Assembly: GCA_046733295.1 (NCBI GenBank)
Contig: JBKPOY010000015.1
Coordinates: 51,102 to 115,101 of the forward strand
Direction: 5' to 3'
DNA from: 13-2-20CM-68-14 sp046733295
GTDB lineage: Bacteria; Actinomycetota; Thermoleophilia; Gaiellales; Gaiellaceae
DNA length: 64,000 nucleotides
A program made the position numbers and the translations under genes. This document shows, piece by piece, positions 47,721 to 55,980 of the stretch (the first letter of the stretch is position 1; each line of letters begins with the position of its first letter). Under the pieces are notes generated by a model. That model was not told where the DNA came from and ran no database searches. It saw only the letters and a list, made by a program, of their open reading frames with translations.

Positions 47721-50486
47721 ATGACGAACCGCCGTTCGCACCTGATCCTGATGGGTCTCCTGCTGGCCGCGTTGGCAGGAGTGGCCGCGCTTGCCATTCC
47801 GGGCTCGCCCATGCACAAGAAGATGACGCTCGGGCTCGACCTCCAGGGCGGCCTCGAGGTCGTTCTGAAGGCGAATCCGCCCAGGGGGCAGACGCTCGAT
47901 TCCTCGGCGCTCGACCGCTCCGTCTCGATCATGCGGAACCGCGTCGACAAGCTCGGCGTCTCTGAGCCCGAGATCCGCAAGCAGGGCAGCGACCAGATCG
48001 TCATCGAGCTTGCGGGCGTCCACGACCAAAACCGCGCCGCCGAGATCATCGGCAAGACCGCCCAGCTCGAGCTCTACGACCTCGAGACGTCTCTCGTGGC
48101 GCCGTATTCGGCGACGGTCTCGGGGACTCCGCTCGAGACGCTGGACCTCTACGGCCTGCTCAAGAAGGTCGAATCGCAGGCCAAGAAGGGAGAGCCCTCC
48201 GCGTATTACGCGTTCGGCAAGAACAAGGACAAACCGGTCGGGCCGGCCGACACCCGCGCCGAGGCTCTCACGCTCGCCAAGAGCGCCGGGCTCAAGAAGC
48301 CGATCACGGTCCTCGCGGTTCCGCACGGCATGATCGTCCTCACCTGCGGGCCGGAGGAGGTCGTCTGCCCCGGGAACGGCGGCGCGCAAGGCGGCAACAC
48401 GATCGGGCCGCCGCGGAAAGGCACGACGTACTACTACCTCTTCAAGCACGACAAGACCGCCGAGGGAATCTCGGGCGTGAAGGGGATCCCGCAGATGTCC
48501 GGCTCCGACCTGAAGCTGTCGGGGACGAGGCAGGACTTCGACCCGTCCACGAACGAGCCGGTGGTGCTCATGCAGTTCACCGGCTCAGGCTCGGACAAGT
48601 TCCGGCGCGTCACCTCGGAGGAGTACAACCGCGGCCGGAACCGCGGCATCCCTCAGCACTTTGCGATCGTGCTCGACCGCGAGATCAGGTCGTTCCCGCA
48701 GATCGATCCGACGAAGAGCGATCTCGCCGGCGGCATCAGCGGCAACGCCGAGATCAGCGGGATCGCGTCGCTCGGTGAGGCCAAGGACCTCGCTCTGGTG
48801 CTTCAGACAGGCGCGCTACCGGTGGAGTTCGAGCAGATCGAGCGGACCGACGTCTCCGCGACGCTCGGCGCCGACTCGCTCGACCAGGCGAAGAAGGCCG
48901 CGCTGATCGGCCTCCTCGTCGTCGCGATCTTCCTGCTCGTGCTCTACCGCTTACTGGGCGTTGTCGCCGTCATCGGCCTCGGGATCTACGCGGCCTTTCT
49001 CTACGCCGCCATCCTGCTCTTCGGCGTCACGCTGACGCTGCCGGGCTTCGCCGGCCTCATCCTGACCATCGGAGTCGCGGCCGATGCGAACGTCGTCATC
49101 TTCGAACGCATCAAGGAAGAGGTGCGCGCCGGGAAGTCGGTGCGCGCCGCGATCGCGGCCGGCTACGCGAAGGGCTTCCACACGATCATCGACGCCAACG
49201 TCGTCACCGTGATCACGGCGCTGGTGCTCTTCGCCGTCGCGACGGCAGGCGTGAAGGGCTTCGCGCTGATGCTGATGATCGGAACCGTGATCTCGCTGAT
49301 CACGGCCGTTGGCGCCACGCGGGCGATGCTCGGCCTGCTCTCGGGGTTCTCATGGTTCGACAACCCGCGCTTCATGGGCGCCGCCGGGCAGCAGTCCGGG
49401 CGCTGGCTGCAGATCGACTTCATGCGCCGGCGGTACCTCTGGTTCGCGATCTCGGGCGTGATCGTGGCGCTCAGCATCGGCGCGTTGGCCGCGCGCGGGC
49501 TGAATCTGGGGATCGACTTCAAGGGCGGCACCCAGGTGACGTTCAAGACCGACGAGCCGGTGTCACTTTCGGACGTCCGCACTCAGGCGAAGGACATCGG
49601 TCAGGGAGACGCCGTCATCCAGGGCCGCGGCAAGTCGTTCGGCACCGACCGCTACGAGAACTTCCAGATGCGGATGAAGTCGCTGACGCAGGCGAATCAG
49701 AACAAGCTGAACGAGGATCTCAAGGCACGCTTCGGGGTCAGCAACTCGCAGGTCAAGAACGTGTCGGCGAGCTTCGGCCGCCAGATCGCGCGCGGCGCGA
49801 TCATCGCGATCATCGTCTCGCTGCTCCTGATCGTGCTCTACATCGCACTCAGGTTCGACTTCAAGTTCGCGTTACCGGTGATCGTCGCGCTCGCGCACGA
49901 CATCGTGATCACCGTCGGCGTCTACGCCCTCACCGGTCGAGAAGTGTCGAACGCGACCGTGGCAGCTGTCTTGACCGTCCTCGGGTACTCGATCTACGAC
50001 ACGATCATCATCTTCGACCGCGTCCGCGAGAACATTCCGCTGATGCGGCGCTCTTCGATGGCGACCATCGCGAACGTGTCGCTGTGGGAGACGATCCGCC
50101 GTTCGCTGGCGACGACACTGATCACGCTCCTCCCGGTTGCATCGCTGCTCGCCTTCGGCGGCGCGACGCTCAAGGACTTCGCGTTCGCACTGCTCGTCGG
50201 CATCGCCTCCGGTGCGTACTCGTCGATCTTCATCGCCGCCCCGCTACTGACGATCCTGAAGGAGCGCGAGCCGGAGTTCGCGCGGCGGAAGGACACCGAC
50301 CTGATCGAGCCGGGGGTCGACGCCGGCGCCGCGCAGGTCGTTCTCGACCAGGCGGAGCAGGCGGCGGCGGCTGAGCCAACGCCGGATCTCTCGCCGGTGG
50401 CTGCGATCGAGAACGCTGCGGCCGAGGCGAAGCGGGAGCGCCGCCGGCAGCGGCGCCGCGCGCGACCGCATGGCCGAGCGCGCTAG
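47721..50486 (+). CDS. secDF: Fused protein-export membrane protein SecDF
   Basis: SecDF uses the proton gradient to complete export through SecYEG. This 921-residue chain has the SecD part first (LGLDLQGGLEVVL about 38, VAADANVVIFERIKEE about 454-469). The SecF part then begins near 560 (LGIDFKGGTQVTF about 595, LTVLGYSIYDTIIIFDRVRE about 750). Both domains have their periplasmic loop and six-helix bundle. Many actinobacteria have separate secD and secF genes, so the fusion is worth noting. The C-terminus is Arg-rich. A small coiled-coil gene overlaps its end. Confidence 0.95.
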   Translation: MTNRRSHLILMGLLLAALAGVAALAIPGSPMHKKMTLGLDLQGGLEVVLKANPPRGQTLDSSALDRSVSIMRNRVDKLGVSEPEIRKQGSDQIVIELAGVHDQNRAAEIIGKTAQLELYDLETSLVAPYSATVSGTPLETLDLYGLLKKVESQAKKGEPSAYYAFGKNKDKPVGPADTRAEALTLAKSAGLKKPITVLAVPHGMIVLTCGPEEVVCPGNGGAQGGNTIGPPRKGTTYYYLFKHDKTAEGISGVKGIPQMSGSDLKLSGTRQDFDPSTNEPVVLMQFTGSGSDKFRRVTSEEYNRGRNRGIPQHFAIVLDREIRSFPQIDPTKSDLAGGISGNAEISGIASLGEAKDLALVLQTGALPVEFEQIERTDVSATLGADSLDQAKKAALIGLLVVAIFLLVLYRLLGVVAVIGLGIYAAFLYAAILLFGVTLTLPGFAGLILTIGVAADANVVIFERIKEEVRAGKSVRAAIAAGYAKGFHTIIDANVVTVITALVLFAVATAGVKGFALMLMIGTVISLITAVGATRAMLGLLSGFSWFDNPRFMGAAGQQSGRWLQIDFMRRRYLWFAISGVIVALSIGALAARGLNLGIDFKGGTQVTFKTDEPVSLSDVRTQAKDIGQGDAVIQGRGKSFGTDRYENFQMRMKSLTQANQNKLNEDLKARFGVSNSQVKNVSASFGRQIARGAIIAIIVSLLLIVLYIALRFDFKFALPVIVALAHDIVITVGVYALTGREVSNATVAAVLTVLGYSIYDTIIIFDRVRENIPLMRRSSMATIANVSLWETIRRSLATTLITLLPVASLLAFGGATLKDFAFALLVGIASGAYSSIFIAAPLLTILKEREPEFARRKDTDLIEPGVDAGAAQVVLDQAEQAAAAEPTPDLSPVAAIENAAAEAKRERRRQRRRARPHGRAR

Positions 50487-50727
50487 CGACCTCGCAGCTC
50501 TCGTGCAGCGGCTGGGGCGGGACGAGCTCCGCGGCCTTGCCGACGAGCTCGGGGCGCTCTGGCGCGGGGACTCGAGCGCCGCGGAGCGGGCGGGCGCGCG
50601 GCTGGCGGGCCTGTTCCGCGAGGTGGGCCTGGTGACCCGTGAGGAGCTCGAGGACGCCGAGCTGCGGATCGCCCAGCTCGAGCATCGGCTGCGGTTGCTC
50701 GAGGACGGTCGGCCGAGCGGGCGATGA
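50470..50727 (+). CDS. Small coiled-coil protein
   Basis: This 85-residue, charged, mostly helical protein ends with REELEDAELRIAQLEHRLRLLEDG, a clear coiled coil of the phasin/BMFP type. Its ATG lies 17 bases inside secDF and its stop overlaps the acyltransferase ATG, so it belongs to the operon. Function unknown. Confidence 0.65.
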   Translation: MAERASDLAALVQRLGRDELRGLADELGALWRGDSSAAERAGARLAGLFREVGLVTREELEDAELRIAQLEHRLRLLEDGRPSGR

Positions 50728-51446
50728 CCGAGCCGCTGACGCGGCTCGGCGTCCCGAAGCTCTGGGCCAACGACCGGGCCCGCCTTTGGAGGCTCGCCCG
50801 GGCGGTCGTGCAGCCGCTGACGCTCGCGCTGGCTCCGGCCGCGGCGTACGGGATCGAGCGCATCCCTCGCGACCGGGGTTGCGTCATCGCCGCCAATCAC
50901 TTCTCTGGGATCGACCATCCGCTGATCGGCAGCTTCGTCCCGGGGATCACGTATTTCCTCGCAAAGTCGGAGCTGTTCGAGGTTCCCCTGCTGGGGGAGG
51001 CGCTGTCGTGGATGGGCGTGATCGCGATTCGCCGCGGCGAGAGTGATCGTGATGCCCTCCGACGCGCGCGTGACCATGTGCGGGCCGGCGACCGGGTCGT
51101 CGTGCACGTCGAGGGGACACGGCAGCGCCTGGGCTATCCGGGGCCGATCCACACGGGCGGTTTGATGATCGCGATGCAGGAGCGTGCTCCGGTGGTGCCG
51201 CTTGGGCTCGACACGTTCGGCTGGTCGCCGAGGAACCGGCGGCGCTGCGCGCTTGTCGTCGGGAAGCCGATCGACGTCTCGGAGCTGCCCCGCAACCGCA
51301 TCGGCTACGACGAGGCGGCGAAGCTCGTCGAGGCCGAGCTCGTGCGCCTGTGGCGCCTCGCCGCTGAGGCGGCCGCCGGCGGTCTCCCGGCGGAGCTCCC
51401 CGACGGGACGAAGCGCAACGAGCCGGTGACGCTCGGCTCCGCCTGA
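50724..51446 (+). CDS. 1-acyl-sn-glycerol-3-phosphate acyltransferase-like protein
   Basis: This 240-residue PlsC-family enzyme has the catalytic His-x4-Asp motif NHFSGID (58-64), the glycerol-phosphate motif VEGTRQR and the third motif VVPLGLDTF. It is expected to acylate lysophosphatidic acid or a related acceptor at the membrane. ATGA couples it to the preceding small gene. Confidence 0.88.
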   Translation: MTEPLTRLGVPKLWANDRARLWRLARAVVQPLTLALAPAAAYGIERIPRDRGCVIAANHFSGIDHPLIGSFVPGITYFLAKSELFEVPLLGEALSWMGVIAIRRGESDRDALRRARDHVRAGDRVVVHVEGTRQRLGYPGPIHTGGLMIAMQERAPVVPLGLDTFGWSPRNRRRCALVVGKPIDVSELPRNRIGYDEAAKLVEAELVRLWRLAAEAAAGGLPAELPDGTKRNEPVTLGSA

Positions 51447-51456
51447 CGTCCGAACC

Positions 51457-51489
51457 GGGCGTGACGGGGGTCTGACCCCCGACACGCCC
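51457..51489. repeat. Hairpin with GGGGGTCTGACCCCC core
   Basis: Two 7-bp stem parts are separated by one A/A mismatch, around loop CTG. It lies just after the acyltransferase stop and could also act as a terminator. Confidence 0.6.
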
Positions 51490-51549
51490 CGAAGAGCCGC
51501 GGCCGGTTGGCGAGCCGTGGCTCCCGGAGCGCGATCCGCGTTCGAGGGA

Positions 51550-51576
51550 CCTGTCCGGGGTCTGACCCCGGACAGG
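51550..51576. repeat. Perfect 12-bp-stem hairpin with GGGGTCTGACCCC core
   Basis: CCTGTCCGGGGT and its exact reverse complement flank loop CTG. It shares its 13-base core with the hairpin at 51457-51489 and lies about 40 bases before the ABC1 kinase gene. Confidence 0.7.
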
Positions 51577-51618
51577 CCTTCCCGGGCGCTGTAGGACGGC
51601 CATGCAACACTGACCGAC

Positions 51619-53280
51619 ATGGCCCGCCCGGCCACGCGCAACATCGGCCGCCTTTCCGAGATCGCGCAGGTCGCGGTCCGGCACGGCTTCGGCTACTTCT
51701 TCGAGCGCCACCGGCTGACCGACCTGTTCCCCTGGAACGGCAAGGACGGCGCGGTCGAGACGCCGACCGAACGCGGCCGGCACCTGCGCGAGATGCTCGA
51801 CGAGCTCGGGCCAACGTTCGTCAAGTTCGGCCAGCTCCTGTCGACCCGGCCCGACATCGTCCCGCCGGACATCGTCGTCGAGCTCCAAAAGCTCCAGGAC
51901 GAGGTTCGGCCCGTTCCGTTCGCGGACGTCAAGCGCGTGATCCAGGACGAGCTCGGCCTCTCCGTTGACCAGGCCTTCCTCGAGTTCGACGAGCGGCCGA
52001 CGGCCGCCGCCTCGATCGGGCAGGTGCACCATGCCGTGCTGCCGAACGGCGACCGCGTCGCGGTCAAGGTCCAGCGGCCGAACGCCCAGCGCCAGATCGA
52101 GGCCGACCTCGCGCTGCTCTACCAGGCCGCCCGCCTCGCCAAGGAGCGGATTCGCGCCCTCGACTTCATCGATGCCGAGCAGGTCGTCGACGAGTTCGCC
52201 CGTTCGATCACGGCGGAGCTCGACTACCGGGCCGAAGCCCGCAACGCGGAGGTCTTCCGGCGGAACTTCGCCGGCCGGCCGGACGTCAAGATCCCGCGCG
52301 TCTACTGGAGCTACACCCGGCACCGCGTGCTCGCGCTCGAACTGCTTGAAGGCTCGCAGCTCGCCGACCTCGACACCGCGGCGCTCGCGCCAGAGGAGAC
52401 GCGGGCGCTCGCGTTCCGGATCGCCGAGGCGTGGATGGCGATGATCTTTCGCCACGGCTTCTTCCACGGCGATCCGCACCCCGCGAACATTTTCGTGCTC
52501 GAGGGCGGCGCCGTCGGCCTCGTCGACTTCGGGCAGGTCGGGAAGCTCACCGACGAGGACATGTCGAAGCTGACCGGCCTCTTCATCGACGCCGCCAACG
52601 AACGGGTCGACGCACTGCCGCGGCGCCTCGCGGAGCTCGGCGTGCGCTACCCGCGGGAGCGCGAGGACGAGTTCCGGGCCGCGCTCAGCGAGATGTACTA
52701 CCGCTACTACGGCGTCAGCCTCGCCGAGATCGACCCGCTCCAGGTGATCCGCGAGGCCTTCGACCTCATCTACTCGCTGAACCTACGCCTGCCGACCCGC
52801 TTCGTCCTGCTCGACAAGGCGCTCGGCACCCTCGCATCCGTCGGAATCGAGCTGTACCCCGATTTCAACGTCTTCGAGGTCGCGAAGCCTTACGCACGGT
52901 CGCTAATGCTCGAGCGGTTCTCGCCCGAGCGCATCCTGGCCCGAGCCCAGAAGGAATCGAGCGACTTCGTCCGGGTGGCGGCGGCGATGCCCTACCAGGT
53001 CCACGACCTGCTCGAGGAAGTCCGGGACGGGCAGATCGAGGTCGGCTTCGTGCACAAGGGGCTCGACGAGTTCATGCACAAGGTCGACGTCGCGTTCAAC
53101 CGGCTTGTCGTTGCGCTCATCGTCGTCGGCGGCCTGATTGGATCGAGCCTGATCGGGATCTTCGCGAAGCACGGGCCTTTCGTCTTCGGCGTGAACTTCC
53201 TCTCGTTCATCGGCTTCCTGCTCTCGGGGGCGCTCGGGGTCTGGCTCCTCTGGGGCGTCATCCGTTCCGGACGCCTGTAG
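51619..53280 (+). CDS. AarF/UbiB (ABC1) family atypical kinase
   Basis: The 553-residue protein has the family motifs KFGQ (69-72), the alanine-rich AAAS (129-132), Lys150 in VAVKVQRP, HGDPHPANIF and DFGQVG. Two C-terminal transmembrane helices (about 495-550) anchor it. ABC1 kinases act as ATPases in isoprenoid-lipid or quinone metabolism. No quinone genes adjoin it. AACACT lies 7 bases before the ATG. Confidence 0.92.
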   Translation: MARPATRNIGRLSEIAQVAVRHGFGYFFERHRLTDLFPWNGKDGAVETPTERGRHLREMLDELGPTFVKFGQLLSTRPDIVPPDIVVELQKLQDEVRPVPFADVKRVIQDELGLSVDQAFLEFDERPTAAASIGQVHHAVLPNGDRVAVKVQRPNAQRQIEADLALLYQAARLAKERIRALDFIDAEQVVDEFARSITAELDYRAEARNAEVFRRNFAGRPDVKIPRVYWSYTRHRVLALELLEGSQLADLDTAALAPEETRALAFRIAEAWMAMIFRHGFFHGDPHPANIFVLEGGAVGLVDFGQVGKLTDEDMSKLTGLFIDAANERVDALPRRLAELGVRYPREREDEFRAALSEMYYRYYGVSLAEIDPLQVIREAFDLIYSLNLRLPTRFVLLDKALGTLASVGIELYPDFNVFEVAKPYARSLMLERFSPERILARAQKESSDFVRVAAAMPYQVHDLLEEVRDGQIEVGFVHKGLDEFMHKVDVAFNRLVVALIVVGGLIGSSLIGIFAKHGPFVFGVNFLSFIGFLLSGALGVWLLWGVIRSGRL

Positions 53281-53330
53281 ATCGTTCGTCGCACTTTCGC
53301 GTCAAAGGACATCTGGTCGACGCGCGAACC

Positions 53331-53344
53331 CGACGCTAGCGTCG
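53331..53344. promoter_or_regulatory. 14-bp palindrome containing TAGCGT
   Basis: CGACGCTAGCGTCG is a perfect palindrome. The plus-strand TAGCGT (53337-53342) ends 7 bases before the GTG at 53350. The same hexamer on the minus strand points back into the kinase gene. Confidence 0.55.
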
Positions 53345-53349
53345 AAGGC

Positions 53350-54021
53350 GTGAACGCCGCGCTGCTCCTCGCCGAGACCGAGCCCTCCACGCGCGAGTTT
53401 CTCGGTCGGCACCTCGCCGACGACGGCTTCGACGTGCTGCGGGCAGAGGCCGACCGGGAGGCACTGGATCTCGTCGAGCGGCTGAAGCCGTCGCTCGTGC
53501 TCACCTCGACGGAGCTGTGCAAACGGCTACGCGACGGAGAGCCCGGCCGTTCGTGGGATCGCGAGGTGCCGGTGATCGTGCTCGGCGAGAACGAGTCCGA
53601 CGCCGTCGACCGCGTCCGGGCATTCGACCGCGGCTGCGACGACTTCGTCGCGCGGCCGTTCCACTACGACGAGTTGCTCGCGCGGATCCGGGCCGTCCTC
53701 CGGCGCACCTCGCCGTCGCCGCGCGAGCGCCTGCTCGCCGGGGCGATCGCGGTCGACCGCATCACCCGCAGGGTGAGCGTGCACGGCCGGAGCATCACGC
53801 TGCCTGCGAAGGAGTACGAACTCCTCGTGAAGCTGGCCACGGATTCAGGCCGCGTCTTCACGAAGGAGCAGCTCCTGCGGGAGGTCTGGGGATACCGGTC
53901 CCTCGGCCGCACGCGTACCCTGGATTCGCACGCGTCCCGGCTGCGCCGGAAGCTCCGGCAGGCCGGCGCCGGCCCGTGCGTCCTCAACGTCTGGGGCGTC
54001 GGCTACCGGCTGCTCGACTGA
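53350..54021 (+). CDS. Atypical response regulator lacking the phosphoacceptor Asp
   Basis: This 223-residue OmpR-type regulator has a normal winged-helix domain (about 127-222, LLVKLATDSGRVFTKEQLLREVWGY and RTLDSHASRLRRKLR). Its receiver is unusual. Where the phosphoacceptor Asp is expected (about 53) the sequence reads LTSTEL; the acidic pair reads AETEP; and the conserved Lys is Arg102 in ARPF. It therefore is unlikely to be phosphorylated in the normal way. No kinase gene is adjacent. Confidence 0.88.
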   Translation: MNAALLLAETEPSTREFLGRHLADDGFDVLRAEADREALDLVERLKPSLVLTSTELCKRLRDGEPGRSWDREVPVIVLGENESDAVDRVRAFDRGCDDFVARPFHYDELLARIRAVLRRTSPSPRERLLAGAIAVDRITRRVSVHGRSITLPAKEYELLVKLATDSGRVFTKEQLLREVWGYRSLGRTRTLDSHASRLRRKLRQAGAGPCVLNVWGVGYRLLD

Positions 54022-54023
54022 AG

Positions 54024-54308
54024 CTACGGCTGAGACGGCGGCTGACTCGGTTTTCGAGGAATGCAGCCCGAGGTTGCCACGGGCGAGACGATGAGCTCCC
54101 CGTCGACGACCCGGGCGCGAATCGAGGAAGCGCCGGAGGTGCAAGCCGTCGGCCGGCGTTTTGCGCCGGTCGCCTGCGCCGAGCTCAGCGTCAGGACGGC
54201 GACGAGCGCGAGCAGAACGAAGGCACTGACGCGGAGCCGATAGCCGCAGAACCGCACGAGACGAGGATTGCGAGAGATCGCTCCAGCCGCATGGGCCGCC
54301 CGGCTCAT
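54024..54308 (-). CDS. Small secreted or membrane-anchored protein
   Basis: This 94-residue protein has a basic N-terminus, one hydrophobic segment (about 28-47) and a short exported tail with two cysteines (about 56 and 82) and a Pro/Ser-rich end. I recognise no family. GGAG lies 6 bases before the ATG. It converges on the response regulator gene with a 2-base gap. Confidence 0.5.
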   Translation of the reverse strand: MSRAAHAAGAISRNPRLVRFCGYRLRVSAFVLLALVAVLTLSSAQATGAKRRPTACTSGASSIRARVVDGELIVSPVATSGCIPRKPSQPPSQP

Positions 54309-54403
54309 CTTCAGCTCCGGCAGGGCCTATTTTGGGGCGTTGCGAATGCCGAGATTCACGCGCGGCGGCTTGGCCGTCAGAGCCCTCCGACCCGGTTGTC
54401 GAA

Positions 54404-54802
54404 CTACGGCTTGAAGATGTTCAGCATCTGCTGGAACACATTCACGTTCGCCTGGTTGGGGGCGCGCGCGATCGTGGTCCCCGTGGCCCTGCCGAGGTCG
54501 CTGCAGGTGTTGTAGTCGGCGACCGGCGTGGTCCCGAACTGGGTTGGGCTACCGCCCTGGAGGGCGTCCGCGGTGACGGCCGAGGTGCAGGCGCCGTAGA
54601 GCAGCGCGACGATCGCGATCGTCTGGGTCTGGCCGAGCGTCGTGTTCATCTTCTTGACCTGCTTCCGCAGCGTCTTGACCTGCTTCTGCAGCGTTCGGAT
54701 CTGCGCCGCAAGCTTGGCCGGACTGGGAGCTGCGGTCGCCGCAGGCACCGCGAGCGCCAGAATGAGTGCGATTGTCGAAACGGCTGCGAGTGCCCGCCTC
54801 AT
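54404..54802 (-). CDS. Secreted coiled-coil protein
   Basis: This 132-residue protein has a signal peptide (about 1-25) and a short coiled coil (about 29-58, KLAAQIRTLQKQVKTLRKQVKKMN). A C-terminal part of about 70 residues has two cysteines (72 and 99). Such proteins are common in Thermoleophilia but unnamed. The ATG follows a strong GAGGAGGG at 4 bases. Confidence 0.68.
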   Translation of the reverse strand: MRRALAAVSTIALILALAVPAATAAPSPAKLAAQIRTLQKQVKTLRKQVKKMNTTLGQTQTIAIVALLYGACTSAVTADALQGGSPTQFGTTPVADYNTCSDLGRATGTTIARAPNQANVNVFQQMLNIFKP

Positions 54803-54863
54803 GGTCCCTCCTCGTTCGAAGACCCCTATGTGTGCATGCGTATATCGCCGCAGCGCACGGCCG

Positions 54864-55427
54864 TCAAGCCAAGTTCGTGCCCTCGAGGCGGAGCAAGGCC
54901 TGCTTTCGCTCGAGCCCGCCGGCGTAGCCGACGAGCGACCCCGTCGAGCCGACCACGCGGTGGCACGGCAGGACGATCGGCACCGGGTTTCGGTTCATGA
55001 TCGTCCCGACCGCCCTCGCCGCCCGCGGCTTGCCCGCCCGGGCCGCGAGCGCGCCGTACGTCGTCACCTCGCCGAACGGCACCTCCGCGAGCTCGCGGAG
55101 CACCGTGCGGCCGAAGTCGCGAGCGAGCCTGAGGTCGACCTCGAGGTCGAAGCGCCGCCGCTTGCCCTCGAAGTACTCGTCGAGCTGCCGGCGCGTCGCG
55201 TCAACGGGACGGGCCGAGCGCAGGACGCGGCTGCCGAAGCCCCGCGCAAGCTGCTCGAGCTTGCGCTCCGGGTCGGTGTCGTAGGAGATGACGCAGAGGC
55301 CGCGATCGCTGACGCCGACGAACAGGGGGCCGAGGGGGGAATCGACCAGGTCGTAGGCGACGTCGAGCAGCCCCTCGGCGGCGGCCACGTCGCGGAAGCG
55401 GGCATCGAGCTCGGGCGAAACGTTCAT
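54864..55427 (-). CDS. ogt: Methylated-DNA-protein-cysteine methyltransferase
   Basis: This suicide enzyme transfers alkyl groups from O6-alkylguanine to its own cysteine. The 187-residue protein has the active-site PCHRVV with Cys155, the helix-turn-helix GEVTTYGALAARAG and the N-terminal DSPLGPLFVGVSDRGLCVISY. It is coupled to an ECF sigma gene by ATGA, so expression of the two is tied. A GGAG lies 5 bases before the ATG as well. Confidence 0.95.
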   Translation of the reverse strand: MNVSPELDARFRDVAAAEGLLDVAYDLVDSPLGPLFVGVSDRGLCVISYDTDPERKLEQLARGFGSRVLRSARPVDATRRQLDEYFEGKRRRFDLEVDLRLARDFGRTVLRELAEVPFGEVTTYGALAARAGKPRAARAVGTIMNRNPVPIVLPCHRVVGSTGSLVGYAGGLERKQALLRLEGTNLA

Positions 55428-55882
55428 CGGTTGCTCCTTTCGCGCAGGCGGCGGACCCCCGACGAGGCCGCCTGTCGAGCAGCGTTTTCGGACGAGCCGA
55501 GCGCGTCAGCAATTTCGTCGTAGGGAAGATCGAAGCCGTAGCGCAGCACGACCGCCGCGCGTTCGGTGGGAGGGAGCTCGTCGGTCAGCGGGCCGAGCTC
55601 CGTATGGGGCGGCAGGCCGTCCTCGACGGCGACCTCGGGCAGCTCGCCCCGCGGCTTGCGGCGCCTGCTCTCGTCGATCGCGATCCTCGTCGCGATGGTG
55701 AAGACCCAGGCCCGCAAATACCTTCCGTCGCGCAGCTTGGGATAGGCGCGCAGCGCCCTCAGAAACGTCTCCTGGAACGCGTCCTCGGCGCCGTCGCCGA
55801 GGAGGCGCCGCAGGTGGGCGAGGACAGGGTCCCGGTGAGCCTCGTAGAAGACCTCGAACGGTGGAATCCGCATCGCCTCCAT
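55424..55882 (-). CDS. ECF-type sigma-70 factor
   Basis: The 152-residue sigma factor has region 2 (about 5-75, EDAFQETFLRALRAYPKLRDGRYLRAWVFTIATRIAIDESRRRK) and region 4 (about 100-150, LPPTERAAVVLRYGFDLPYDEIADALGSSENAARQ). No anti-sigma gene is adjacent; an alkyltransferase follows instead. The ATG at 55882 is used, though the in-frame ATG at 55873 is possible. Confidence 0.88.
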   Translation of the reverse strand: MEAMRIPPFEVFYEAHRDPVLAHLRRLLGDGAEDAFQETFLRALRAYPKLRDGRYLRAWVFTIATRIAIDESRRRKPRGELPEVAVEDGLPPHTELGPLTDELPPTERAAVVLRYGFDLPYDEIADALGSSENAARQAASSGVRRLRERSNR

Positions 55883-55934
55883 CTTCTGCTCTAACGGCGG
55901 ACCGCGTCGAGGTGTGAGATGTGGCTGAAAAGGG

Positions 55935-55963
55935 TTGCCAAGTGGGGATGAGTGGTTTAAAGT
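55935..55963 (+). promoter_or_regulatory. mraZ promoter
   Basis: TTGCCA (55935-55940) and TAAAGT (55958-55963) are separated by exactly 17 bases, the classic sigma-70 spacing. The predicted start site gives a 5' leader of about 8 bases before the mraZ ATG. Confidence 0.65.
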
Positions 55964-55980
55964 GGGGCGCAGTGGGCGAT
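55941..55980 (+). promoter_or_regulatory. MraZ-box array
   Basis: Four direct AGTGGN repeats occur at 55941, 55951, 55961 and 55971 with exact 10-base periodicity (three AGTGGG, one AGTGGT). This matches the TGGGN-with-5-base-spacer operator known for MraZ autorepression. The array covers the -10 and reaches the start codon. Confidence 0.85.

Larger units (their letters stand above)
51447..51618. other. Intergenic region with paired hairpins
   Basis: These 172 bases contain two large hairpins sharing the core GGGGTCTGACCCC, centred about 90 bases apart, and no gene. AACACT ends 7 bases before the ABC1 kinase ATG and may be its -10. Confidence 0.55.

Noticed and set aside
51447..51618. Tandem intrinsic terminators
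   Set aside because: Hairpins lack T-tracts and share an unusual common core, so a repeat family explains them better than two terminators.
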